From: JACVRW01 sp963728155
GTDB lineage: Bacteria; Actinomycetota; Thermoleophilia; Solirubrobacterales; Thermoleophilaceae
DNA length: 64,000 bases
Reading direction: 5' to 3'
Assembly: GCA_963728155.1 (NCBI GenBank)
Contig: CAVSJF010000024.1
Coordinates: 47,650 to 111,649 of the forward strand
Translations under genes and position numbers: made by a program
The notes under the pieces: model-generated
What the model was told of the DNA's origin: nothing
Databases searched by the model: none
What the model saw: the letters and a program-made list of their open reading frames with translations, nothing else
Shown: piece by piece, positions 18,261 to 27,401 of the stretch
How positions within the stretch are numbered: the stretch's first letter is position 1
Layout of the letters: every line of letters begins with the position of its first letter

Positions 18261-18308
18261 GCCGGCGCGAGCCTACTCCAGTCCTGGTCTGGGTAGGACA
18301 CCGGCCAC

Positions 18309-19523
18309 GTGAGCGATCTCCGCGGACTCTTGGGCCTCGCCGCCATCCTCGCGGTGGCCTTCTTGGTCTCGAACAACCGCGGACGCATCCCCTGGCGCAC
18401 CGTGGCGGTCGGACTGGCTATCCAGGTGGCCTTCGCCGCCCTTGTGCTGCGCTGGTCGGTGGGCCGCGACGCCCTCGAGTTCGTGGCCGACCAGGTGACG
18501 GTTCTGATCGAGTACACCAACGCCGGCATCGAGTTCCTGTTCGGCAAGCTGGTGGCCGACGAGCAGGCGACGATCTTCGCGCTCCAGGTCCTGCCGGTGA
18601 TCATCTTCCTGGGCGCGCTCGTCGGCCTCCTGTACTACCTGCGGGTGATCCAGTGGGTGGTGGACATCGGCGGCGGCGCCATCGCCTGGCTGCTGCGCAC
18701 CAGCAAGGTCGAGTCGCTCTACGCGGCCACGGTGATCTTCCTCGGCCAGTCCGAGGCCCCGCTGATGATCCAGTCCTACCTCAAGCGCCTCACGCGCTCG
18801 GAGCTGTTTGCTGTGATGACGGGCGGCTTTGCCTCCGTCGCAGGCTCGACCCTGGTCGGCTACGCCCTGCTCGGCGCCCCGCTTCCCTACCTGCTCGCCG
18901 CCACCGTGATGAACGCGCCCGCGTCGCTCTACATGGCGAAGATGATCTTCCCCGAGACCGAGAAGTCGGAGAGCAACGAGGGCGTTCGCGACGTCCGCGA
19001 CACCGAATCCGCCAACGTGATCGACGCCACGGCGCGGGGCGCGCTCCAGGGCGGGCGGATCGCGGTGATCGTCGGTTGCCTGCTGATCGCCTTCATCGCC
19101 CTGATCGCCCTGGCCAACGGCCTCCTGGGCGGCGTGGGCGAGTGGTTCGGATACGAGGGACTCACCTTCCAGAGGGTGCTCGGATGGGTGTTCGCGCCCG
19201 TGGCCTGGCTGATCGGCGTGCCGTGGGACGAGGCGGCCCAGGCCGGCACCTACATCGGCGAGAAGACCGTGCTCAACGAGTTCGTGGCCTACGCGGACTT
19301 CGGGCCCAACATCAAGAACCTCTCCGACCAGACCGTGATCGTCACGACCTTCGCGCTGGCCGGCTTCGCCAACTTCGCCTCGATCGCCATCCAGATCGGC
19401 TCGATCGGCGGCCTGGCGCCTGAACGCCGGGGTGACGTGGCGCAGCTGGGGCTCAAGGCGCTGCTGGCCGGCTCGATGGTCAACCTGGCCAACGCGGCGA
19501 TCGCCGGAGTGGTGGCCGCTTGA
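18309..19523 (+). CDS. nupC: Concentrative nucleoside transporter (CNT/NupC family)
   Basis: A 404-residue Na+- or H+-coupled nucleoside importer. CNT landmarks are visible: SLYAATVIFLGQSEAPLMIQ (the conserved GQxEAP nucleoside-binding region), AVMTGGFASVAGSTLVGYA and FVAYADFGPN near the second binding loop. Several re-entrant and membrane helices cover the rest. GTG 18309 starts the protein directly before its first helix. It is divergent from the secreted-protein/deoA/ABC-F operon with a 48-base gap, so the import and phosphorolysis steps of pyrimidine nucleosides may share regulation. Confidence 0.92.
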   Translation: MSDLRGLLGLAAILAVAFLVSNNRGRIPWRTVAVGLAIQVAFAALVLRWSVGRDALEFVADQVTVLIEYTNAGIEFLFGKLVADEQATIFALQVLPVIIFLGALVGLLYYLRVIQWVVDIGGGAIAWLLRTSKVESLYAATVIFLGQSEAPLMIQSYLKRLTRSELFAVMTGGFASVAGSTLVGYALLGAPLPYLLAATVMNAPASLYMAKMIFPETEKSESNEGVRDVRDTESANVIDATARGALQGGRIAVIVGCLLIAFIALIALANGLLGGVGEWFGYEGLTFQRVLGWVFAPVAWLIGVPWDEAAQAGTYIGEKTVLNEFVAYADFGPNIKNLSDQTVIVTTFALAGFANFASIAIQIGSIGGLAPERRGDVAQLGLKALLAGSMVNLANAAIAGVVAA

Positions 19524-19529
19524 GCGCTT

Positions 19530-21109
19530 CTAGCCGAGCGGCGCCAGCAGGTTCTTCTTGCCCTCGAACGCGAACAGCAGCAGGTCGACCATGCGGAAGG
19601 TCGAGTTGTTGGGCCCCAGGGTGGGCTTCCACGTCGTGTCGCGGACGATCGAGAACTGGCTTCCCTCCATCGCACGATGGAAGGTCTCAGCCACTATGCG
19701 CGCGCCCACGCCCTTGAGCTTGCCGTTGTTCAGCTCCGCCTCGCGCAGGATGTAGAACCAGAGCGGCGTGTTCTTGAGGAACGACTCGAGCTGGGTCTGC
19801 GTGAGCAGGCTCAGGTCGGCTCCGCCGCTGCCGTTGCGGATCTGGGGCTTGGTCAGGGTGGTGAGGCTGACGCCCTTGCTCTGGAGGAACGTGGCCATCT
19901 GCTGGCCGGTGGCGAGCCTGACCATCCGCGCCCGGGTGAGGTTGCGAAAGGCGAGATTCGCGCGCGGGTCGTCGAAGTCCACGCCCGGACCGCCGAAGCT
20001 CTGCGGGGGCAGGTTCTTCAGCGGGTTGACGATCGTGGTGTCGATGCGCATGGCCCGGTTGAACTTGGCCGCGGGGACCTCGAGATCGGGCCGGTTGGCG
20101 TCTCCGAAGTCATAGAGCCGGCGAAAGTCGGCGATCCAGTCGCTGGCCAGTCGCGTCGCGCCGCCCAGCTCTCCGCCGCCCGCCGAGAAGTCGAACAGGT
20201 AGAAGAGCGATCCCGAGCCGTTGTCGAAGGCCTTGTTCCAGTTGTAGGCGGCGCGGATCATGGCGTGCCCTAGCCGGAAGGCGGCTATCGAGAACTCGAT
20301 CGGCATCGTCGGCATCTGGATCGCCGGCACGCCCACCTCGAACGCCTTGCGGCCCTGGTTGAAGACGTTGCTGATCACGCCCGGCGCACATATGCGGGGC
20401 AGGTAGTCGTGGCGAATCATCCACTGGTAGTGCTTGGTCACCAGCTCACGCGCCTGGGTGAAGCGCTGCGCCGGCGGACCGACGCGGGCAGGCCGTCGGC
20501 GACGCGGTTGTGGAAGCGCATCATGGCCAGGTGCGTCTGAGCCACGGCCAGGTTCTCGTCGTTGCGCAGATCGGGAACCACCGCCGTGCGCCTCTTCGCG
20601 GTCGTGTTGCCCAGCCCACGCGGGAGATCGAAGCCCTCCATGGCCGGAAAGCCGCCGGCCGCCTTGGTCTTGCCCATCTTGAAGTGGATGCCGTCCGCCT
20701 CGTAGAACTTGGCCGATCCGGGATCCTGAGGGCCCGCTCCGTACAGGGAATCGAGGTCCAGGGCCGGCGAGCGGCCCTGCTGCAGCTGGGCCGGCGAGCG
20801 CTGCTCCTTCAGCAGCAGCTTGGTCTTGTCCATCGTGAGGTCGTGGTCGATGAACTGGCCCAGGTAGGTGAACCCGGACGGGATCTGACCGGGGCCACCG
20901 CCGCCGGCGGCCATCTCGTTGGCCACCTTCTTGCGGCTGGACTCACCCAGCTGGCGGTTGGCGCCGCTGGGGCCCATGCGCGAGAAGCGAAACGGCGGGG
21001 CCGCCTCCAGCCCGCGGATATCGGACTTGACAATCGCCCGCCCCTCGGCGCTCTCCGTGAGGAACCCTTCGCCTTCGACCCAGTAGCTCTCGGAACCGTG
21101 CTTCTCCAT
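19530..21109 (-). CDS. Animal-type haem peroxidase family protein, one frameshift
   Basis: A peroxidase of the cyclooxygenase/myeloperoxidase superfamily, about 526 residues with no signal peptide. The distal His sits in TYLGQFIDHDLTMD; the loop RNDENLAVAQTHLAMMRFHN is typical of the superfamily, and the proximal His is in EFSIAAFRLGHAMIRAAYN. ATG 21107-21109 is chosen because AGGAGA lies 7-12 bases upstream; the frame is open a little further. One base is missing near 20478: LPASV must shift to continue PPAQRFTQARELVTKHYQW. Bacterial members oxidise halides or fatty acids, and the substrate here is unknown. Confidence 0.85.
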
Positions 21110-21174
21110 GCCCGTCTCCTGTTCGACCGCGGGCGAGCCTCTCACGCCCCAGGCCCGGGCGTCAATGCCGCCCG

Positions 21175-21522
21175 CTAGGTCCGGCGCGTGGGCAACGGCG
21201 AGCGCGGCCGGCGCACCCGCGAGGGCAGCGGCCTTCGCAGCGGAGGCTCGGGACCGCGCTTTCTTCCCGGGCGCTCGGGGCCGCCGTGAGAGCGGTCGCG
21301 CCCGCGGCCGAGGCCATAGCGGCCCAGCGGCAGCCGGATGCCGTCGCCTCCCGGGCCGTCCTGGCCCGGGCGCGGATCGGGGCCTTCGCCCCCTCCGCCG
21401 TCGTCGCCGCGAGAATCGTCATCGTCGTCGCGCAGGCGGAAGAACCAGATCAGCCACACGATCAGCAGGCCCACGTCGAAAACGCGGAAACCGACCATGA
21501 AGATCCACCCCTCCGTGGTCAC
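21175..21522 (-). CDS. Small membrane protein with disordered Gly/Arg/Pro tail
   Basis: A 115-residue protein. One membrane helix near the start (GFRVFDVGLLIVWLIWFFRL) is followed by an Asp run and a Gly-rich, then Arg/Pro-rich tail with no predicted fold. Two starts are possible, the frame start at 21522 or ATG 21498 just before MVGFRV. The tail is likely cytoplasmic because positive residues are abundant there. I do not recognise a family. The composition resembles small actinobacterial membrane anchors, but no role can be given. Confidence 0.5.
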   Translation of the reverse strand: MTTEGWIFMVGFRVFDVGLLIVWLIWFFRLRDDDDDSRGDDGGGGEGPDPRPGQDGPGGDGIRLPLGRYGLGRGRDRSHGGPERPGRKRGPEPPLRRPLPSRVRRPRSPLPTRRT

Positions 21523-21579
21523 GCCTCGATGCTAGCGCGGGTCGGGAGCCTGGAAAAGGTCCAGCACGCCTAGTTTCGG

Positions 21580-22282
21580 CTACTGAGGGTCGGCTTCTTC
21601 TTCGACCGTGGGCCTGGGGTCGGGCACATAGGTCGCTGTGAACAGCAGCCGAGCGCCGCTGTAGGTGCAGCCGAACACGTTGACCTCGCGCAGCTCGGTC
21701 AGCGCGAACTGGCGCAGGCTGCGCGGCGTCTCGCAGCTGTTCTTGGCCCGCGAGGAGCGCCACCAGTCGGCGCGCGTGAGGTTGTTGGAGAAGATCGGCG
21801 CCCATGTGGGGACGGTGATCGCGATCCAGTTGGTCTTCTTGACCCGCAACGGCTGGTCGAGCACGAAGGTCGGAGCGGGAGCCGAAGTAGTCCTCCACCT
21901 CGTAGAGCTCCGACTGGTTGACGAGCCGGTAGTTCAGCCGGGTCTTGCGCGTGTCGCCCTTCCGCAGAACCGACAGGCCCGCCTGGGCGGGAGAGCCGAA
22001 GTTGTCGTTGAAGAAGTCGATCTGCTCCTGGGTGGGAGCGGCGAGGGTGACCGTGAAGGCCACGATGTAGCCGTTGCGGCGTATGTAGTACGGGTTCTTC
22101 GGCCCGCCCGCCGAGCGGCCCTGCAGGCCAGTCACGCGCACGGCCGCCTCGCACGGATCGGCGGGGCAGCTCGGGTTGACGGCGTCGGCCACCGCGCCCA
22201 GCTCGACGACGCGGGCGGATGCGGCCGGCGCGAGCGCCAGCGCAGCGACAAGGGCGGGTATGAGCAGGAGAATTCGCTTCAT
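21580..22282 (-). CDS. Secreted hypothetical protein, one frameshift
   Basis: An exported protein of about 234 residues. The signal peptide is MKRILLLIPALVAALALAPA, ending ASA. The mature part begins RVVELGAVADAVNPSCPADP and contains YIRRNGYIVAFTVTLAAPT. Near 21875 the frame must shift from FGSRSDLR to APTFVLDQPLRVKKTNW, after which it continues IAITVPTWAPIF and VNVFGCTYSGARLLFTATY to a stop at 21580. The pattern is beta-rich with a few cysteines. I do not recognise a family, although the layout looks like a conserved actinobacterial cell-envelope protein. Confidence 0.55.
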
Positions 22283-22325
22283 GACCGTTTTCCAACACCC
22301 GGTCTGCGACCGAGTTTCGGTGTCA

Positions 22326-22544
22326 TCACTTGTAACGGTAGGTGATCCGGCCTCGGTCGAGGTCGTAGGGGGACAACTCGATCTTGACTCGGTCGCCGGG
22401 CAGGATGCGGATGTAGTGGCGCCGCATCTTGCCCGAGATGTGCCCGAGGACCTGGTGACCGTTGTCGAGGGTCACCCTGAACATCGTGTTTGGGAGGGCC
22501 TCGGCGATCTCGCCCTCCATCTCGATCTTCTCTTCCTTGGACAC
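22326..22544 (-). CDS. infA: Translation initiation factor IF-1
   Basis: An essential S1/OB-fold protein that binds the ribosomal A site during initiation. The sequence EEKIEMEGEIAEALPNTMFR is followed by VLGHISGKMRRHYIRILPGD and KIELSPYDLDRGRITYRYK, full-length and typical. GTG 22542-22544 (reading SKEEKIEMEG) matches the usual start of the family; ATG 22574 would add ten residues and overlap cspA. It lies 13 bases downstream of cspA on the same strand. In many actinobacteria infA sits beside rpmJ/rpsM instead, so this location is a little unusual. Confidence 0.95.
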   Translation of the reverse strand: MSKEEKIEMEGEIAEALPNTMFRVTLDNGHQVLGHISGKMRRHYIRILPGDRVKIELSPYDLDRGRITYRYK

Positions 22545-22557
22545 AGGCCGGGACGCC

Positions 22558-22761
22558 TCAGATGAGGCGGACATTCACCGCCTTGGGGCCCTTGTCTCCC
22601 GCCTCTTCCTCGTACTCGACCTTGGCGTTCTCGGACAGCGACTTGAAGCCGCCGCCGTCGATGCCGCTGTAGTGGACGAACAGGTCTCGGTCACCCTCGT
22701 CGGGAGTGATGAAGCCGAACCCCTTCTCGTCGTTGAACCACTTGACGGTTCCGGTAGGCAC
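22558..22761 (-). CDS. cspA: Cold-shock domain protein
   Basis: A 67-residue RNA-binding OB-fold protein. RNP1 (KGFGFITPD) and RNP2 (LFVHYSGI) are intact, starting TGTVKWFNDEKGFGFI. GTG 22759-22761 is the start, with AAGGGG upstream at a usual distance. A GC-rich hairpin (GCCGGC-CCGGA-GCCGGC) lies in the region between the HIT gene and this start, and could be an attenuator or the HIT terminator. The short spacing to infA suggests the two are co-transcribed. Confidence 0.93.
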   Translation of the reverse strand: MPTGTVKWFNDEKGFGFITPDEGDRDLFVHYSGIDGGGFKSLSENAKVEYEEEAGDKGPKAVNVRLI

Positions 22762-22828
22762 TTGCCTTACCCCTTCCTGCGTGTGCTGTGAAACTCGCCG
22801 GCTCCGGGCCGGCCCAACAGGCCAGACG

Positions 22829-23239
22829 CTACCAGCCCCGCAGCTCCTGAGCGACCCCTGCGAGCTCACCCTCCCCGGGCCGGCCGGGCTGCCCGGGAAG
22901 GCGCAGCGGATCGTCCTCGTAGCGCGGGATCACGTGGATGTGGGTGTGGAAGACCGTTTGCCACGCGGCGGGCTCGCAGGAGTTGAGGAGGTTGACCCCG
23001 TCGCAGCCGAGCGCGTCGCGCATCCGAAGCGCCAGGCGCCGGGCCGCGGCGACCGCGTGGGCCAGGTCCTCGTCCGCGATCTCGTAGAGGTTGCGCGAGT
23101 GGCGGCGCGGGATCACGAGCGCGTGGCCGCGCGTCCACGGGCTGATGTCCATGAAGGCGATCGTGTGCTCGTCCTCCTGGACGATCTCCGACGGGAGGTC
23201 CCCGGCCACGATCTTGCAGAAGATGCAGTCGTCCGCCAT
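22829..23239 (-). CDS. HIT-family nucleotide-binding protein
   Basis: A 136-residue histidine-triad protein. It begins MADDCIFCKIVAGDLPSEI, where the Cys pair with later residues can bind zinc. It carries GHALVIPRRHSRNLYEI and the catalytic triad FHTHIHVIPR. Family members hydrolyse dinucleoside polyphosphates or adenylated amines. ATG 23237-23239 is the true start. A longer open frame continues upstream into corA, but that is caused by a frame break in corA and is not a fusion. It lies 11 bases downstream of the corA stop. Confidence 0.92.
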   Translation of the reverse strand: MADDCIFCKIVAGDLPSEIVQEDEHTIAFMDISPWTRGHALVIPRRHSRNLYEIADEDLAHAVAAARRLALRMRDALGCDGVNLLNSCEPAAWQTVFHTHIHVIPRYEDDPLRLPGQPGRPGEGELAGVAQELRGW

Positions 23240-23250
23240 GAGCCGGCAGG

Positions 23251-24227
23251 TTATTCGAGCCAGCCGACCTTCTTGAAGTAGCGGAAGAGTCCGAAGCAGA
23301 CGATCACCATCACCGCAAGCACCAGCGGGTACCCGAACGTCCACTCGAGCTCGGGCATGTGCTCGAAGTTCATCCCGTAGATCGCCGCCACCATCGTGGG
23401 CACGGCGAGGATGGCCACAAACGCCGAGATCGTCCGCACGTCCTGGTTCTGGCGCACGGTCACCTGGGCGAGGTTGGCCTCGAGCACGCTGGTCAGCAGG
23501 TCGCGGTAGCTCTCGAGCTGCTCGTGGATCGCGGATCAGGTGGTCATTGACGTCGCGGAAGTAGGCCCGCACCTCGGGGTGGATCAGGTCGTAGTGGCCC
23601 TTGGCCAGCCGGTCGACGGGATCAACCAGCGGGCCCGTAGCCTTGTTGAACTCGAGCGTCTCGCGCTTGAGCTTGTAGATGCGCTCGGCGGGGTTGCTCC
23701 GCTTGCTGGAGAACACCTCGTCCTCGATCTCGTCGATGTCCTCGCCGAGCCCTGCGAGCGCGGGGAGATAGTCGTCGACCACCTGATCGACGATCGCGTG
23801 GAGCACGGCCCCGGGCCCGTGGCTCAGCAGTTCGGGCTGGTGCCTCGAGCGCGTCGCGCACGCCCTGCAGCTCGCTGGCCTCCCCGTGGCGCACGGTGAT
23901 GATGAAGTCCTCCCCGAGGAAGATCAGGATCTCCCCGAGGCGCACGACCTCCTGCGGGTCGATGTACTTCGCGGTCTTCAGCACCACGAACACCATGTCG
24001 CCGTAGACCTCGAGCTTCGGCCGCTGGTGGGCGTCGAGCGCATCCTCCACAGCCAGCTCGTGCAACTCGAACTCGCGCCGGATCGAGTCGAACTCGTCCT
24101 CGCTCGGCTCGTAGAGCCCGATCCAGACGAAGGCACCCGGCTGGCGGCACACATCGACTGCATCGTGCACCGAGCGATCGGCGTTGTCGCGGCGACCCTC
24201 CCGGTAGACGGCGCAATCGACGATCAT
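23251..24227 (-). CDS. corA: CorA-family magnesium/cobalt transporter, two frameshifts
   Basis: A divalent-cation channel of about 325 residues. The N-terminal cytoplasmic domain has FVWIGLYEPSEDEFDSIRRE and LHELAVEDALDAHQRPKLE. The long helix has VVDDYLPALAGLGEDIDEIE and IYKLKRETLEFNKA. The two C-terminal membrane helices surround the hallmark YGMNFEHMPEL (GMN selectivity loop) and end KKVGWLE. The frame shifts near 23840 and again near 23530. All family landmarks survive once these are corrected, so indel error is the likely cause. It is divergent from the small YdeI-type gene. Confidence 0.9.
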
Positions 24228-24281
24228 CCCCGAAGCCTATGACGTGAAGCAGATTGGCCCACGGCCCGGTACCGTTGCCCT

Positions 24282-24551
24282 GTGAGCAGCCAGCGAGTGC
24301 CCGGTGGGGTGGTGCACAAGCTCCCTGCAGACCTGCGCAAGGCGCTGATAGCCAACGCCACGGCGCTAGATGCCTGGAAGGACATCACGCCCCTGGCCCG
24401 CAACGAGTTCATCTGCTGGGTCGAGGATGCCAAGCAGGACAAGACGAGAGACCGCCGCATCCGCCGCACGCGGGAGGAGCTCGAGGAGGGCCAGCGCCGG
24501 CCCTGTTGCTGGCCGGGGTGCAAGCACCGCGACCGCAACGGGTCAGCCTGA
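24282..24551 (+). CDS. YdeI/OmpD-associated family small protein
   Basis: An 89-residue protein with the C-terminal helical module of the YdeI/OmpD-associated family: PADLRKALIANATALDAW, LARNEFICWVEDAKQDKTR and RRIRRTREELEEGQ. The tail CCWPGCKHRDRNG adds a three-Cys/His group that could bind metal and is not part of the usual module. Full-length YdeI proteins are twice this size, so this is a short form. GTG 24282 is the start. The gene is divergent from corA and overlaps the end of the convergent nucleotidyltransferase by 9 bases. Confidence 0.7.
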   Translation: MSSQRVPGGVVHKLPADLRKALIANATALDAWKDITPLARNEFICWVEDAKQDKTRDRRIRRTREELEEGQRRPCCWPGCKHRDRNGSA

Positions 24552-25887
24552 GGATGCGTTCCAGAGCCGGCCGGCCAGCTCGATGGCCTCGGCCCGCGTG
24601 CTCGCCTCCCCCGCGTAGGCCGCCTCCTCCAGCACGCCGAGCAGGCGACCCAGCTCGGGGCCCGGGGTGATGCCCAGCTCGGCCGCCAGCTCGTCGCCGC
24701 GCAGCGGCAGCCGCGGCGGCCCGTGCTCGCGCCAGTCAAGCGCGGCGTCCATCAGCTCGCGGGCCAGCTCGAGATGGGCCTCGGTGGCCCGTTCGGCGTT
24801 GCGGCCCCCGGTGGCCAGGCGGTCGGCGCAGGAGAGCAGGGTCACCTCCACCTCCACCGGGCTCGGTCGCGGGTCAGGTAGCGGTAGACCTGGCGGCGAT
24901 CGAGCGGGCGCTCGTGGACGAGGAAGCCAAGCACGAGGTGGTGGCGGGTCAGCGCCTCCACGAAGCGCGACAGGCGCTCGCTCGTGCGTAGGCGCCGGCA
25001 AACGGTTCGCACCATCTCCTCGCCGATGCGGTCGTGGCGCATGAAGGTCACGCGCGCCGTCCTCGCGCACCTCCCGGGTGGGAGGCTTGCCGATGTCGTG
25101 CAGCAGCGCTCCGAAGCGCAGCGCCTGGCCGCGGGTGAGCTCGTCGGCTAAGGGCTGGTCGAGCACGGCGCGCAGCGGGGGTGACACGTCGCGCTCGAGC
25201 TCGATCAGCCGGGCCAGCACCTCGAGCGTGTGGTCGTAGACGTCGAGGTGGTGGTAATGGCTCTGCTCCACGGAGTGCAGCGCGCTGAGCTCCGGCAGCA
25301 CGCTCGCGAGCACGCCCAGCGCGGTCGGCCAGCTCCAGGCCCTCGATCACCCCGTCCGAGATCATCAGGCGCCGCAGCTCGGCGAACACGCGCTCGCCGG
25401 CGGCCTCCGGCACCCGCGCGGCCGCCACGCGGGTGAGCCGCTCGGTCTCCCGGTCGCTGGTGAAGCCGAGCTCGGCGGCGAGGCGCACCAGCCTCAGCGC
25501 GCGCAGCGGATCGCTCTCGTAGGCCTGCGCCCCCAGCACGCGCAGCGTCCGCGACTCGAGGTCGGCCCGGCCGCCGAAGGGATCGATCAGGTCACCGCCC
25601 TCGCGCGGCCTGGCCATGGCGTTGACGGTGAAGTCGCGCCGCGCCAGGTCCTCCTCGATCGTGTCGCCCTGGAGAGCGGAGAAATCGAACACCCGGCCGG
25701 CGCGGCGGTCGATCACCCGCCAGGCTCCGAAGGCCTCCGAGAGCCGGAAGACCGGTCCCCGGACCTCGGCAGCGGCCTCCCGCGCCGCGCGCTCGGGATC
25801 ACCGGCAACGGCGATGTCCACATCGCGCACCGGGCGCCCGAGGAGCTCGTCGCGCAGGGCTCCGCCGACGACCCAGGCGCCGCTCAC
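24543..25887 (-). CDS. CCA-adding/poly(A)-polymerase-type nucleotidyltransferase with HD domain, three frameshifts
   Basis: An RNA 3'-end nucleotidyltransferase of about 447 residues. The catalytic head has VVGGALRDELLGRPVRDVDI (GG and DxD motifs), then ARRDFTVNAMA and DPFGGRADLESRTLRVLG. The C-terminal half carries the HD phosphohydrolase motif ALLHDIGKPPTR. The frame changes near 25315, 25050 and 24860, each in an Arg/Gly-rich run. GTG 25885-25887 overlaps the alr stop (GTGA). In actinobacteria PcnA/CCA enzymes usually sit elsewhere, so their join to alr here is of interest. Whether it adds CCA or A tails cannot be told. Confidence 0.85.
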
Positions 25888-26933
25888 CGCTCGTGCTCGC
25901 GGCGCACCCGCGCCGAGAGGCCGCAGGTGATCTCGTAGTTGATCGTGTGGAGTCGCCGGGCCACCTCCTCGGCAAGTATGCGCTCTTCCCCCTGCTGTCC
26001 GATAAGCACCACCTCGTCGCCCACGCGCACGTCGGTTTCGTCCCCGAGCGCGACCGTCACGTTGTCCATGCTCACCGTCCCGACCAGCGGCCGGCGGCGG
26101 CCGCCGATCAGCACGTCGCAGTCGTTGGTAAGCCCGCGCCGCCAGCCGTCGCCGTAGCCGATCGGGACGGTGGCCACCCAGGTGGGCTCGCCGGCCGTCC
26201 AGCGCCGGCCGTAGCCCGCCGTGTCGCCGGCCTGAAAGCGCCGCACCGCGGCGACCCAGGAGCGCAGCGTCAGGGCGGGCTCGAGGCCGCGCTCGGCCGG
26301 ATTCTCGTGGAAGGGGTCCATGCCGTAGACGGCGATGCCACAGCGCACCATGTCGAAGTGCGATGCGGGGTCGCGCAGGGCGGCGGCGCTGTTGGCGGCG
26401 TGGATGACGATGTCGTCGCGACCCACCTCCTCCACGAAGCTCTGGAACGCCTCCAGCTGGGCGGGAAAGTGGTCGTCCCCGGGCTCGTCGGCGGTGGCGA
26501 AGTGAGTCATGAGGCCGGCCACGTTCGGCCCCGAGGCGAGGCGCAACGCCTCGTCGCGGTCCTTGGTGCCCAGGCGGCCCATGCCGGTGTCGAGCTTCAC
26601 GTGCACGCGCCGCGCCCGCTCGGCCACCTCCGCCGTCCAGGCCACCACGTCGGCCTCCGCCTCCTCCGCGGTCCGCAGCTCCTGTGGCGTGAGCGCGCCC
26701 ATCACCAGCACGCGCACCCCGATGCCGTTGTCTCTCAGCTCCTTGGCCTCGTCCGCCGTGGCCACCGCCAGCCACGAGGCCCCGCCCGCCAGCGCCGCCT
26801 CGGCGGTCGGTGCCGAGCCGTGCCCGTAGGCGTCCGCCTTCACCACCGCGCAGAGCTCTAGCGGAAGCCGCGCGCAGTTGCGCTCGATCGCGCCGAGGTC
26901 GATGGTGGCTACGGCGCGTTCGACTGGCTTCAC
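25884..26933 (-). CDS. alr: Alanine racemase
   Basis: A PLP enzyme of 349 residues making D-alanine for peptidoglycan. The PLP lysine is in CAVVKADAYGHG, KLDTGMGRLG marks the barrel, and the tyrosine base is in AGYGRRW. The second-subunit loop reads GTVSMDNV where GxVxMDx is usual. Length and motif order are normal, although somewhat short for the family. Its ATG overlaps the stop of the CBS-domain gene and its stop overlaps the start of the nucleotidyltransferase, so three genes are tightly coupled within the cell-wall operon. Confidence 0.94.
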   Translation of the reverse strand: MKPVERAVATIDLGAIERNCARLPLELCAVVKADAYGHGSAPTAEAALAGGASWLAVATADEAKELRDNGIGVRVLVMGALTPQELRTAEEAEADVVAWTAEVAERARRVHVKLDTGMGRLGTKDRDEALRLASGPNVAGLMTHFATADEPGDDHFPAQLEAFQSFVEEVGRDDIVIHAANSAAALRDPASHFDMVRCGIAVYGMDPFHENPAERGLEPALTLRSWVAAVRRFQAGDTAGYGRRWTAGEPTWVATVPIGYGDGWRRGLTNDCDVLIGGRRRPLVGTVSMDNVTVALGDETDVRVGDEVVLIGQQGEERILAEEVARRLHTINYEITCGLSARVRREHER

Positions 26934-27400
26934 GCAGCCAGGGCGCCGAGCACGTCCACGCGCGTGACCACGCCCACGAGGCGATCTCCGTCCACCACCG
27001 GCAACCGGTTGTGACCCGACTCGTGGATGATTCGCGCCGCCTCGCGCACCGTCGTGTCCGGCGCGACCGTCTCCGGATCGGCGGTCATCATGTCCTCGGC
27101 CTTGGAGGCGAAGGCCTTGCGCAGGCGCTCCTCGAAGCGGCCGAGCGGCTCGAGGAACACCGTGCCCCCGAAGAGGTTGATGTAGTGCGGGATGTGGAGG
27201 TCGCCGTCGTCGTCGGGCAGCACCATGTCGGCTTCGGTGACGATGCCCACGCAGCGGCCCTCGCCGTCGACCACGGGCACGCCGGGCAGCTCGTGCGTAC
27301 GCAGCGTCTTCACCACCTCGTCCACGGGTGTGTCGACCGTAACGGTGGCGGGGGTGGAGTCCATGATGTCGCTCACGGTGTCGGCCATTGGGGAGGCCAC
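26930..27400 (-). CDS. Two-CBS-domain protein inside the cell-wall operon
   Basis: A protein of 152-156 residues made of two CBS domains. The first has STPATVTVDTPVDEVVKTLR and GIVTEADMVLPD. An insert of about 45 residues (IPHYINLFGGTVFLEPLGRF) follows. The second has MTADPETVAPDTTVREAARI and GVVTRVDVLGALA. The insert between the domains is characteristic of a recognised group of stand-alone CBS proteins. ATG 27388 or GTG 27400 may start it. The position between nnr and alr with a 4-base overlap suggests that it senses nucleotides in step with precursor synthesis, but this is inference. Confidence 0.85.
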   Translation of the reverse strand: MASPMADTVSDIMDSTPATVTVDTPVDEVVKTLRTHELPGVPVVDGEGRCVGIVTEADMVLPDDDGDLHIPHYINLFGGTVFLEPLGRFEERLRKAFASKAEDMMTADPETVAPDTTVREAARIIHESGHNRLPVVDGDRLVGVVTRVDVLGALAA

Positions 27401-27401
27401 G

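Noticed and set aside
22829..23806. A 325-codon open frame joining the CorA helix to the HIT protein
   Set aside because: The join arises from a frame break inside corA; the HIT protein has its own ATG at 23239 and normal length, so it is not a fusion.
24282..24670. A possible longer plus-strand gene in another frame over the YdeI-type gene
   Set aside because: Only the frame ending at 24551 carries YdeI-family residues.
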